Below, piece after piece: positions 1 through 6,209 of a DNA stretch of 6,209 nt. The notes below the pieces were generated by a model. The model was not told where the DNA came from. It ran no database searches and saw only the letters and a list, made by a program, of their open reading frames with translations. Position numbers and translations under genes: made by a program. Source of the DNA: CBDVAK01 sp965371945 (GTDB taxonomy: Bacteria > Pseudomonadota > Gammaproteobacteria > Competibacterales > JAHEDQ01); the NCBI GenBank assembly GCA_965371945.1, contig CBDVAK010000214.1, positions 1 to 6,209 of the forward strand, written 5' to 3'. Within the stretch, counting starts at the first letter, position 1. Each line of letters begins with the position of its first letter.

Positions 1-688
1 GGTTGCGCGGTCTGAGGTGGGCAAACATTCTCTTTTCCAGCAGCCTGAACAGCCAGACGACGGCGAAGGTGAGCACCATATAGAAGCCCGCCACGGTCAG
101 AAATGCCTCGTAGGGGCTGTAGAACCGGGAGTTGATGATACGTGCCGCGCCGGTCAGGTCGATGATGGTAATGACACTGGCAATGGCGCTGCCGTGAATC
201 ATGAAGATCACCTCGTTGCCATAGGCCGGCAGCGCCCGCCGGAATGCCCCGGGCAATATCACTCTTCGCATCGCCAGCATGGGTGACATGCCGCAGGCTT
301 TGGCTGCCTCGATTTCGCCGTGCGGGGCGGTGATGATGGCGCCGCGCAGAATTTCGGTGGTGTAGGCGGCGGTGTTGAGCGTGAAGGCGATCAGCGCGCA
401 CCAGTAGGCTTCGCGCAGTATCGGCCACAGAAAACTGTCATGGATGATCTCGAACTGCCCGGAACCGTAATAGATCAGGAACATCTGCACCAGCAACGGT
501 GTGCCGCGAAAAAAGTAGGTGTAGCAGAATACCGGTAAGCGCAGCAATGGATTGCGCGATGACTGCATGATAGCCAGTGGCACCGCCAGACACAGGCCGA
601 TCAGCAGTGCGCCCGACACCAGCTTCATAGTGGTCGCGAGGCCCTCGAAATAGAGGTCGATGTTCTCGCCGATGATAGAGAAATCCAT
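1..688 (-). CDS. hisM: HisM-type ABC permease subunit (3' end cut by window edge)
   Basis: One of two inner-membrane permease subunits of a polar amino acid ABC importer; it should pair with the HisQ-type protein encoded just upstream. I translated 229 codons from the ATG at 688 with no stop before the left edge. Enteric HisM is about 238 residues, so only a few C-terminal codons should be missing. Residues 20-40 and 195-215 are clearly hydrophobic. The stretch FFRGTPLLVQM (59-69) and LTLNTAAYTTEILRGAI (about 102-118) match the family pattern. The cytoplasmic EAA loop that docks onto the ATPase is at 125-146: EIEAAKACG, then ILP. The start codon shares one base with the hisQ-type stop (TGATG), which implies translational coupling. 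The name reflects homology, not proven histidine transport. Confidence 0.93.
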   Translation of the reverse strand, partial: MDFSIIGENIDLYFEGLATTMKLVSGALLIGLCLAVPLAIMQSSRNPLLRLPVFCYTYFFRGTPLLVQMFLIYYGSGQFEIIHDSFLWPILREAYWCALIAFTLNTAAYTTEILRGAIITAPHGEIEAAKACGMSPMLAMRRVILPGAFRRALPAYGNEVIFMIHGSAIASVITIIDLTGAARIINSRFYSPYEAFLTVAGFYMVLTFAVVWLFRLLEKRMFAHLRPRN

Positions 689-1377
689 CAGGCTCGCCTG
701 ACCCCGGCGCTGTAGCGCTTTTCCAGCCAGCGCAGCACCAGTATCGAGATGGTGGTGAAAGCCAGGAACCACAGTGCCACCACCAGGTAGAAGGTGAATG
801 GCAGTTTGGTGGCCCCGGCCGCCAGCTGTGCTTTGCGCACCATGTCGTCGAGGCCAATGATGGAAACCAGCGCGGTGGTTTTCAGCAGCACCAGCCAGTT
901 GTTGCCGAATCCGGGTATCGCATGTCGCATCATCTGCGGCAGCAGAATGCGTCGGAACACCTGTGCGCTGCTCATCCCATAGGCGCGGCCGGCTTCCAGT
1001 TGTCCAGCCGGCACCGCCAGGATGGCGCCGCGAAAGGTTTCGGTCATGTAGGCCCCGAATATGAAACCGATGGTCAGAACGCCGGCTACAAAGGGGTTGA
1101 TGTCGATATAGTCGTCATACCCCAGTTTGGGGGCCAGCCAGTTCACCAGCAACTGGCCACCAAAGAATATCAGCAGCATCAACACCAGGTCGGGTACACC
1201 CCTGATGAGCGTGGTATAGATCGTGGCCACGGTCTTGGCCACCGGCGAACTGGACAGCTTTGCCAGCGCCGCCAGCATGCCCAGCAGCATGGCAATCACC
1301 AGCGACAGCAGTGCCACCTCGACGGTCAGCAAAGCGCCTTCGGTGATGCTGGGGCCGTAGCCTTTGAGATCGAGCAT
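688..1377 (-). CDS. hisQ: HisQ-type ABC permease subunit
   Basis: Inner-membrane permease subunit of a polar amino acid importer. At 229 residues it has the normal length (E. coli HisQ is 228). Strong family signatures are YTTLIRGVPDLVLMLLIFF (54-72), GAYMTETFRGAI (108-119), and the C-terminal RWLEKRYSAGVRRA. The EAA loop is at about 126-148 (QLEAGRAYG, then RRILLP); the second Ala of EAA is Gly here. Several hydrophobic segments (about 15-40, 60-80, 95-115, 160-177, 195-215) are visible. The ATG at 1377 has no clear Shine-Dalgarno sequence, and a strong hairpin ends only 17 bases before it, so expression may be set lower than that of the binding protein. Its stop overlaps the next permease start by one base. 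Substrate cannot be read from the permease alone. Confidence 0.95.
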   Translation of the reverse strand: MLDLKGYGPSITEGALLTVEVALLSLVIAMLLGMLAALAKLSSSPVAKTVATIYTTLIRGVPDLVLMLLIFFGGQLLVNWLAPKLGYDDYIDINPFVAGVLTIGFIFGAYMTETFRGAILAVPAGQLEAGRAYGMSSAQVFRRILLPQMMRHAIPGFGNNWLVLLKTTALVSIIGLDDMVRKAQLAAGATKLPFTFYLVVALWFLAFTTISILVLRWLEKRYSAGVRRA

Positions 1378-1394
1378 CGCGGGGATGTTCGGGT

Positions 1395-1427
1395 GCAGGG
1401 GCGGCGCGTCTCAGGCGCCGCCCCTGC
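1395..1427 (-). promoter_or_regulatory. Perfect inverted repeat between binding protein and permease genes
   Basis: The arm 1395-1407 (GCAGGGGCGGCGC) is exactly complementary to 1415-1427, giving a 13-bp, almost all G-C stem with a 7-base loop. It sits 10 bases after the binding-protein stop and 17 bases before the permease ATG. No T-run follows on the minus strand, so it is not a standard intrinsic terminator. By analogy with the REP element between hisJ and hisQ in enteric bacteria, it probably protects the 3' end of the binding-protein message from exonucleases or attenuates read-through, so that binding protein exceeds membrane complex. The structure is seen directly; the role is inferred. 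Confidence 0.8.
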
Positions 1428-1437
1428 TCCCTAGTTG

Positions 1438-2220
1438 TCAGCCGCCGTAGACATCGAAGTCGAAGTACTTGTCCTGGATTTCCTTGTACTTGCCGTTGGC
1501 GAGGATCTCCGCGAGTGCCTTGTTGAGTTGCTCGCGCAGGTCATCATCACCCTTGCGTATCGCGATGCCAGCACCGTCACCGAACCATTTCGGGTCTGTG
1601 TAGCCGGGCCCGACGAACTCGAAATCCGCACCCTGGTCGCTATTGAGAAAACCGTCTTCCATTGCCGCCGAGTCCGCCAGCAACAGGTCGAGGCGGCCGG
1701 AGGTCATGTCCAGATAGGCCTCGTCCTGGCTGCCGTAGCGTTTGATCTCGATGGAATCACCAAAGTTGTCGGTCAGGAAGTTGTCGTGGATGGTGGCGCG
1801 TTGCACCCCTACGGTCTTGCCTTTGAGAGATTCTTCGCTGATCTCGATGCCGGAACCCTTTTTGCGCACGAACTTGGCCGGCGTTTGCTGATACTTGTCG
1901 GTGAAATCAACTTTTTTCAGACGCTCTTCGGTGATCGACATCGAGGCAATGATGGCGTCGTATTTTTTCGCCATCAGCGCCGGGATGATGCCATCCCAGT
2001 CCTGCGCCACCAGCTTGCACTCGACCTTCATCTGTTCGCAAAGCGCCCAGGCAATGTCGATGTCGAAGCCTTCCAGCTTGCCGTCAGGTGTCACATAGCT
2101 GAAGGGCGGGTAGGCGCCTTCGACACCGAAGCGGATTTTGGTCCATTCCTTGGCTGCCGCCGGTCCCGCGAAGGCCATCAGCATTGCTGCGGCCAGAATC
2201 AGGATGGTTGGTTTTCTCAC
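1438..2220 (-). CDS. Periplasmic amino-acid-type solute-binding protein
   Basis: Captures the substrate in the periplasm and delivers it to the permeases. The 260-residue length is normal for the HisJ/LAO/opine-binding family (SBP_bac_3). Residues 1-23 form a Sec signal peptide: RK, a hydrophobic core, and a likely cut after AAA before KEW; there is no lipobox cysteine, so the protein is soluble. Conserved pieces are GVEGAYPPFSY (32-42), GFDIDIA (51-57), SMSITEER (93-100), FGDGAGIAIRKGD (213-225) and the tail KYFDFDVYGG. Residues matching the backbone-binding set of LAO are kept: Ser93, Ser95, Arg100, Asp183. Side-chain pocket positions differ (Glu34, Trp75, Ala92, Ile144, His145), so the ligand is probably a cationic or opine-like compound but is not determined. 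The start is GTG, chosen because it gives an intact signal peptide and sits behind a good ribosome binding site. Confidence 0.94.
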   Translation of the reverse strand: MRKPTILILAAAMLMAFAGPAAAKEWTKIRFGVEGAYPPFSYVTPDGKLEGFDIDIAWALCEQMKVECKLVAQDWDGIIPALMAKKYDAIIASMSITEERLKKVDFTDKYQQTPAKFVRKKGSGIEISEESLKGKTVGVQRATIHDNFLTDNFGDSIEIKRYGSQDEAYLDMTSGRLDLLLADSAAMEDGFLNSDQGADFEFVGPGYTDPKWFGDGAGIAIRKGDDDLREQLNKALAEILANGKYKEIQDKYFDFDVYGG

Positions 2221-2225
2221 GATTG

Positions 2226-2231
2226 CTCTCC
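2226..2231 (-). promoter_or_regulatory. Ribosome binding site of the binding protein (supports GTG start)
   Basis: On the minus strand GGAGAG lies five bases before the GTG at 2220. It is the clearest Shine-Dalgarno match for this reading frame and fixes the non-ATG start. The next in-frame ATG (residue 13) would remove the positively charged end and most of the signal peptide. Confidence 0.75.
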
Positions 2232-2319
2232 AGTGGTCGATCTTGCTCGTTGTGAAGTCGGACTATCCGTGGTTATAGTCGCCGGCGGCCTTCCTGCGGC
2301 CGGTGTCAGACAGACGGTA

Positions 2320-3096
2320 TCACTTCAGGGTTCCGGACAGGAACTGCCGGAAACGTTCCGAATCCGGGTTACTGAACACCTTGGCGGGTGGCCCTTTTTC
2401 CTCCACCAGCCCCTCGTGCATAAACATCACCTGGCTGGACACGTCGCGCGCAAAATCCATCTCGTGGGTCACCACCAGCATGGTACGGCCTTCTTCGGCG
2501 AGGCCGCGGATCACGCGCAACACTTCTCCCACCAGTTCCGGGTCCAGAGCCGAGGTCGGTTCATCGAACAGCATGACCTTGGGCTCCATCGCCAGTGCTC
2601 GCGCAATCGCCGCCCGCTGCTGCTGGCCGCCGGAAAGATGCGCCGGGTAGTAGTCTTTGCGATCGTACATGCCGACCCTTTCCAGCACTTCCCCGGCCCG
2701 CTCGATTGCCTCCTTGCGCGGGACTTTCAATACATGCACGGGCCCCTCGATGATATTTTCCATCACCGTCATATGGGCCCACAGATTGAATTGCTGGAAT
2801 ACCATCGCCAGGCTGGCGCGAATCCGCTCCACCTGTTTGTGATCCGCGGGCACTACCTCACCACTGCGCTTGCTGCGCATGCGGATCAGTTCCCCCTGCA
2901 CCGACACCTTCCCGGATTCGGGAGTTTCCAGCAGATTGATGCAACGCAGGAAAGTGCTTTTCCCGGAGCCGCTGCTGCCGAGTATGGAAACGACGTCGTG
3001 CTCGCAGGCAGTGAGGGATATACCCTTTAGCACTTCCAGTTTGCCGAAACTCTTGTACAGATCCTCGACCACAATCGCCGGTGTGGCTTCCGCCAT
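2320..3096 (-). CDS. hisP: HisP/GlnQ-type ABC transporter ATPase
   Basis: Cytoplasmic ATPase that powers the importer. All motifs are intact in 258 residues: Walker A GSSGSGKST (40-48), Q-loop FQQFNLW (100-106), signature LSGGQQQR (154-161), Walker B VMLFDEP with catalytic Glu179, D-loop SALD (182-185) and switch His211 in VTHEMDFA. The insert RMRSKRSGEVVPADHKQVERIR (about 72-93) and the ending FLSGTLK resemble HisP (FLKGSLK) more than GlnQ. An AGGGAG ribosome binding site lies eight bases before the ATG at 3096; an out-of-frame ATG occurs between them at 3102. It precedes the binding-protein gene by 99 bases, an order (ATPase, binding protein, HisQ, HisM) unlike the enteric hisJQMP. The symbol indicates homology; the real substrate may not be histidine. 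Confidence 0.96.
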   Translation of the reverse strand: MAEATPAIVVEDLYKSFGKLEVLKGISLTACEHDVVSILGSSGSGKSTFLRCINLLETPESGKVSVQGELIRMRSKRSGEVVPADHKQVERIRASLAMVFQQFNLWAHMTVMENIIEGPVHVLKVPRKEAIERAGEVLERVGMYDRKDYYPAHLSGGQQQRAAIARALAMEPKVMLFDEPTSALDPELVGEVLRVIRGLAEEGRTMLVVTHEMDFARDVSSQVMFMHEGLVEEKGPPAKVFSNPDSERFRQFLSGTLK

Positions 3097-3144
3097 TGAT
3101 CATTCTCCCTGTGGGGGGGCGCAGCATCCCGCCCGGCCCACCTT

Positions 3145-3175
3145 TCAAGCTAGATCAAGCGGTCGATCCTGGCAA
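3145..3175 (-). promoter_or_regulatory. Direct repeat with weak promoter-like elements before the ATPase gene
   Basis: In the 130-bp gap between the ligase stop and the ATPase start, the hexamer GCTTGA occurs twice on the minus strand (3160-3155 and 3150-3145), exactly ten bases apart, one helical turn. It overlaps a candidate σ70-like promoter: TTGCCA (3175-3170, five of six consensus), a 17-base spacer and TAGCTT (3152-3147, only three of six). The arrangement could be an internal promoter with a direct-repeat operator that drives the transporter genes separately. Both parts are weak, and chance is a real alternative. Confidence 0.2.
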
Positions 3176-3226
3176 GCGCAAAATCTTTGCTGCAGGTCCC
3201 GGAACCGCCAAACTGCCATGCCCCGA

Positions 3227-4594
3227 TCAGATGATCTCGAAATAGCGATCCATTTCCCAATCGCTGATGTGCTTGCGAAACTCGCGCTCCTCCCACTCCC
3301 GGGTTGCCGCATAGTGTTCGACGAAAGCATCGCCAAACCAGTCGCGCGCCATGCTGGATCCCTTCAGCCGTTGCGCGGCCTCCCACAGGGTAGCGGGCAA
3401 CTGCAGGCGTTTGGGGAAGCGCTTGTCGTAGGCATTGCCCTGCACAGGCGCCTCCGGCTCGACCGCATTCTCCACACCCCACAAGCCGGCCGCCAGTGCC
3501 GCGGCCAGGGCGATATAAGGGTTGGTGTCAGCGGCGGCGATGCGAAACTCGACCCGCTGCGACTTGCTGCTGCCCTGGATCACACGCAGTGCGCAGGTAC
3601 GGTTGTCGACACCCCAACTGGCTTCGGTGGGCGCCCAATAGCCGGGAATCAGCCGGGTGAAGGAGTTGACCGTCGGTGCCACCATGGCCAGCAGTTCCGG
3701 CAACAGTTTCTGCTGTCCGCCGACGAAATGACGGAGGATGTCGCTCATCTGGTATGGCTTCTTGTCGTCATGGAATACCGGGCGGCCGCGTTTGCTTGTT
3801 AGCGACAGGTGTATATGCCCACTTTGGCCGGGCCAGTCGGGTGACCATTTGGCCATGAAGGTGGCCACTTTCTGGTTGCGTTGAGCATGGATTTTGGCGA
3901 AGGTCTTGAACAGCGCCGCCTTGTCCGCCGCGCTCTGCGCATTATCCACTGTGATGGCGGCCTCCATGACGCCGGGCCCGGTTTCTTCGTGCAGGCCTTC
4001 CAGCGGGAAATCCATGATTTCACCCAGTTCCAGCAGCGAACGGTAGAATTCGCTGTGGACGCTGTTGCGGATCACCGAGTAGCCGAAAAACCCGGGTGCC
4101 ATCGGTTTCAGATCGCGGTAGTTTTTCTCGCGAATGGAGGCGGCGGTTTCGTCGAACACGAAAAACTCGAACTCAAAACCGGCCAGGCATTCGTAGCCCA
4201 TGTCACGGGCCCGCTCGATCACCCGTCGCAAGGTGGCTCTGGGGCACACGGCCTCCGCCCCATCCGCAAACTCGCCCAGAAAGAACAGGCCGTTGTCCTC
4301 GAAGGGCAACTCCCGGCAACTGTCCGGAAGTATGCGCACCGGGGCGTCGGGGTAACCGGTGTGCCATCCCGTGAAGTCGACATTGTCGTAGAGCTGGTCA
4401 CGGGAATCCCACCCCAGGACCACGTCACAGAATCCGAAGCCGCCATCCAGAGCCGACAGAAACTTGTCGCGCGCCATGTATTTGCCGCGCAGGATGCCGT
4501 CGATATCGAAGGCCCCCACCTTGACGTGGCTGAGCCCGCGCTCATTGACGATCTTGCGGGCATCGGCCGCGGTCTTGACCTGTCTGGTTTCCAT
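3227..4594 (-). CDS. Glutamine synthetase family protein, likely γ-glutamyl-amine ligase (PuuA-like)
   Basis: Predicted ATP-dependent cytoplasmic ligase joining the γ-carboxyl of glutamate to an amine, as PuuA does with putrescine; the acceptor is unknown. At 455 residues it is in the range of PuuA-like proteins (E. coli GlnA has 469). The N-terminal β-grasp domain (about 25-110) is followed by the catalytic domain. Metal and substrate residues are present: Glu141 and Glu143 in GFEFEFF, Glu203 and Glu211 in HEETGPGVME, His260 in SGHIHLSL, Arg332 and Arg337 in NRTCALRV, and Glu349 and Arg351 in RVEFRIAAADTNPY. The GlnA adenylylation motif around the regulatory Tyr (NLYDLP) is absent, so GlnE control is unlikely. 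The frame is open upstream to an ATG at 4723, but I chose the ATG at 4594: it follows AGGGGG by five bases and starts where family homology begins, and the longer form would overlap the upstream gene. The neighbouring importer suggests nitrogen-compound catabolism rather than general ammonia assimilation. Confidence 0.92.
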   Translation of the reverse strand: METRQVKTAADARKIVNERGLSHVKVGAFDIDGILRGKYMARDKFLSALDGGFGFCDVVLGWDSRDQLYDNVDFTGWHTGYPDAPVRILPDSCRELPFEDNGLFFLGEFADGAEAVCPRATLRRVIERARDMGYECLAGFEFEFFVFDETAASIREKNYRDLKPMAPGFFGYSVIRNSVHSEFYRSLLELGEIMDFPLEGLHEETGPGVMEAAITVDNAQSAADKAALFKTFAKIHAQRNQKVATFMAKWSPDWPGQSGHIHLSLTSKRGRPVFHDDKKPYQMSDILRHFVGGQQKLLPELLAMVAPTVNSFTRLIPGYWAPTEASWGVDNRTCALRVIQGSSKSQRVEFRIAAADTNPYIALAAALAAGLWGVENAVEPEAPVQGNAYDKRFPKRLQLPATLWEAAQRLKGSSMARDWFGDAFVEHYAATREWEEREFRKHISDWEMDRYFEII

Positions 4595-4597
4595 CAA

Positions 4598-4607
4598 CTC
4601 CCCCTCT
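4598..4607 (-). promoter_or_regulatory. Ribosome binding site that decides the ligase start
   Basis: The minus strand reads AGAGGGGGAG three bases before the ATG at 4594, with the AGGGGG core five bases away. It is a strong purine-rich site and supports this start over the upstream ATGs of the same open frame. Confidence 0.75.
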
Positions 4608-4624
4608 TGTCCCGGAAATGGTTG

Positions 4625-4638
4625 CCGCCTCGTGGCGG
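4625..4638 (-). other. Small hairpin between the M81 gene and the ligase gene
   Basis: CCGCC (4625-4629) pairs with GGCGG (4634-4638) around a four-base loop, inside the 73-bp gap. It is short and has no T-run, so it is not a convincing terminator. The two genes can still be read as one transcript. Confidence 0.3.
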
Positions 4639-4667
4639 TGTTGTTCAGCATGTTTCGGGCACCGGAC

Positions 4668-6191
4668 TCATCCGCTGCTGCTGTCTGGAAGGAACGGCGG
4701 CCCGAGCGGACCCAGACGGACACCCGCTCTCAATCTGCGAAAAGGCAGTTCGGCCGGGTCGGCGATGGCACGTCCGGGCGCTTTGACCATCAGCACCTGT
4801 GCCGCGATCGGCTCGAAGTCGGCGCGAAAATGGACCGAACTCTTGAGCACCAGCAGGCGTTGCCGCCCCGGCTCCACGCCCAGGTGCCGGAACATGGCCT
4901 GATCCGCGGCCTGCTGTTTGCGGGTCGACACTGCCACCTGCACCCCGTCTGCATCAAGCAACGCCATCGGGCCCAGTTCCATCCTGGCCCCGGCATAGAA
5001 AGGTCCGGTGGCGGTGATATGGCCGTCTCCCAACGCCACCACCCTGGCGATACCGCACCAGGGGCTGTCGCCGGGCACACCGGAATGACCACCCAGTTCG
5101 ACCCGGATCTCGGAACCCACGCCGCTTTGATGAGCCTGGTCGGCAGCACGCGGGTCACACAGCAGACCCAGCGTGGCGCCCTGGGTTCCGGCATCGACCA
5201 ATGCCTTGAGCACAGCGGTGCTGTCCGCACTGCCGCCGGCGCCGGAGTTGTCCTGGGTGTCCGCCAGTATCACCGGGTGGCCTGACGGTGAGTGCCGCAG
5301 TATGCGTTCGGCTTCGGCAATGGCCTGGGCGGGTGCCAGCAGTCTTGTGTCGAAAGCGCCTTCGCGCGCTGTCACCGCGGCCGCGATGCGATCGACAGCG
5401 GTCTGTGTGTGTTGCGGATCCTGTCCCCAGGCGATCACCACGGGGCCACAGTCGGCAATATCGGCCATGGGAAAACCGGGCACCAGTGAAACGGTTTCGA
5501 CCCCGGCGGTTTCCATGCCCCCGGCCAGCTTCATCAACCCGCCCATGGGTTCGCTGCCGGTGTGTTGCGATGCCAGCGGAATCAGGAAGGGCAAACGGCG
5601 GAATGCCGCATGCATCCGAATCCCACTCAGCAGCCGGTCCAGCAGGGCTGCGGCCCGAGCCCCGGTGGACGCCATATCGACATGGGGGTAGGTACGATAG
5701 GCCACCAGGGCGGATGCCGCCCTGACCATGGTGGCGCTGACATTGGCGTGCAGATCGAGGCTGGCGACCACCGGTAGTTCGGGTCCCACCAATGAGCGTA
5801 CCCGCAGCAGTAACTCGCCTTCGGCATCATCCAGGTGTTCGGCTACCATGGCGCCGTGCAGATCCAGATAGAGCGCGTCCACCGGCAGCACCTGTTCGAG
5901 CCGTGCCAGCAGTTGCCCGCAAATGGTTTCGAATGCGGCGCGGGTCACTGGTGCTGACGGCGTGGCCGAGCACCACAGCAGCGGGACGATCCGGTGGCCT
6001 CGGGCTCTTGCCGCCTCAATGAAGCCGGTGGCGGGCAGGTTGATACCGGTCAACGCTGGGATCAGCTCATCGCCGGCCACCAGTGGCGGCCAGGCGTCTG
6101 CTTCCTCGAACGCTGACAGCTCCGCCTTTTGAGCGGCAAAGGTGTTGGTCTCGTGCTGGAATCCGGCAACAGCGATGCGGCTCGTTGGCAT
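4668..6191 (-). CDS. MlrC-family (M81) metallohydrolase
   Basis: Predicted cytoplasmic zinc-dependent hydrolase of the M81/MlrC family, named after the last enzyme of microcystin degradation; most members have unknown amide- or peptide-like substrates. The 507-residue length is normal. The N-terminal domain (about 5-290, DUF1485 type) carries the metal motifs: HETNTF (13-18), YLDLHGAMV (108-116), SLDLHANVS (144-152) and TYPHVD (167-172). The MlrC C-terminal domain (about 305-480) shows DTQDNSGAGG (311-320), where many relatives have Pro instead of Ser316, and KSSVHFRADFEP (450-461). Predicted metal ligands are intact. There is no signal peptide. The ATG at 6191 fits the family N-terminus (RIAVAGFQHETNTF), though no clear ribosome binding site is visible in the 18 bases left. 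It is the first gene of the co-directional set and lies 73 bases before the ligase, suggesting a shared pathway. Confidence 0.93.
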   Translation of the reverse strand: MPTSRIAVAGFQHETNTFAAQKAELSAFEEADAWPPLVAGDELIPALTGINLPATGFIEAARARGHRIVPLLWCSATPSAPVTRAAFETICGQLLARLEQVLPVDALYLDLHGAMVAEHLDDAEGELLLRVRSLVGPELPVVASLDLHANVSATMVRAASALVAYRTYPHVDMASTGARAAALLDRLLSGIRMHAAFRRLPFLIPLASQHTGSEPMGGLMKLAGGMETAGVETVSLVPGFPMADIADCGPVVIAWGQDPQHTQTAVDRIAAAVTAREGAFDTRLLAPAQAIAEAERILRHSPSGHPVILADTQDNSGAGGSADSTAVLKALVDAGTQGATLGLLCDPRAADQAHQSGVGSEIRVELGGHSGVPGDSPWCGIARVVALGDGHITATGPFYAGARMELGPMALLDADGVQVAVSTRKQQAADQAMFRHLGVEPGRQRLLVLKSSVHFRADFEPIAAQVLMVKAPGRAIADPAELPFRRLRAGVRLGPLGPPFLPDSSSG

Positions 6192-6209
6192 TGCGCGGAC
6201 GATACCACG

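Noticed and set aside
2221..2319. Separate promoter for the binding protein around TATAAC in the 99-bp gap
   Set aside because: The only -35-like hexamer (CTGACA) is 26 bases away, too far for a σ70 promoter, and the imperfect GC-rich repeat near 2282-2303 has no T-run.
1435..3030. A 531-codon open frame on the plus strand
   Set aside because: It lies antisense to the binding-protein and ATPase genes, whose motifs are unmistakable. Its translation has no family pattern; it is a by-product of GC-rich codon use.
3113..3119. Run of seven G as a phase-variable tract before the ATPase gene
   Set aside because: Seven bases is short, it lies outside the coding frame and upstream of the ribosome site, and such runs are expected in GC-rich DNA.
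3178..3190. Short inverted repeat GCAAA/TTTGC downstream of the ligase as a terminator
   Set aside because: Five-base stem with a three-base loop, mostly A-T and without a following T-run; too weak to stop transcription.
4595..4723. Upstream extension of the ligase to the ATG at 4723
   Set aside because: It would overlap the end of the M81 gene by 56 bases, adds 43 residues without family similarity, and ignores the strong ribosome binding site before 4594.
3881..5285. Long plus-strand open frames opposite the ligase and M81 genes
   Set aside because: They are antisense to well-conserved enzymes, overlap one another, and show no recognisable domain.

Overview
The window is a compact, GC-rich bacterial segment in which every supported gene lies on the minus strand. 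In transcription order (right to left) they are: an MlrC-family (M81) metallohydrolase, a glutamine-synthetase-family ligase, a HisP-type ABC ATPase, a periplasmic basic-amino-acid-type binding protein, a HisQ-type permease and a HisM-type permease that runs off the left edge. The secreted binding protein with a Sec signal peptide and no lipobox points to a Gram-negative host. The transporter proteins resemble proteobacterial opine/histidine/lysine-arginine-ornithine importers. I cannot name the genus. I see no RNA genes, mobile elements or CRISPR arrays.

Layout. Positions 6191-4668 hold the M81 enzyme; only 18 bases lie upstream of it, so its promoter is outside the window. After a 73-bp gap with a small hairpin, positions 4594-3227 hold the ligase. 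A 130-bp gap follows, the longest non-coding stretch in the window, with a direct repeat overlapping a weak promoter-like site. Then come the ATPase (3096-2320), a 99-bp gap, the binding protein (2220-1438), and a 60-bp gap filled mostly by a perfect 13-bp-stem hairpin. The permeases follow at 1377-688 and 688 to the left edge, joined by a one-base TGATG stop/start overlap.

How they may work together. The four transport genes make a complete importer of the polar amino acid type: binding protein, two different permeases and an ATPase. The binding protein keeps the residues that hold an amino acid backbone but differs at most side-chain pocket positions from the classical LAO/HisJ proteins. 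The ligase looks catalytically intact but is of the PuuA-like class that joins glutamate to an amine rather than the housekeeping GlnA. The M81 enzyme family is linked to hydrolysis of amide or peptide-like substrates. A reasonable inference is a catabolic locus that imports an amino-acid-like or opine-like nitrogen compound, with γ-glutamylation and amide hydrolysis as the internal steps. The substrate is unknown from sequence alone.

Novelty. The parts are known families. The most interesting points are their combination, the altered binding pocket, and the intra-operon hairpin next to a permease start that lacks a clear ribosome binding site.
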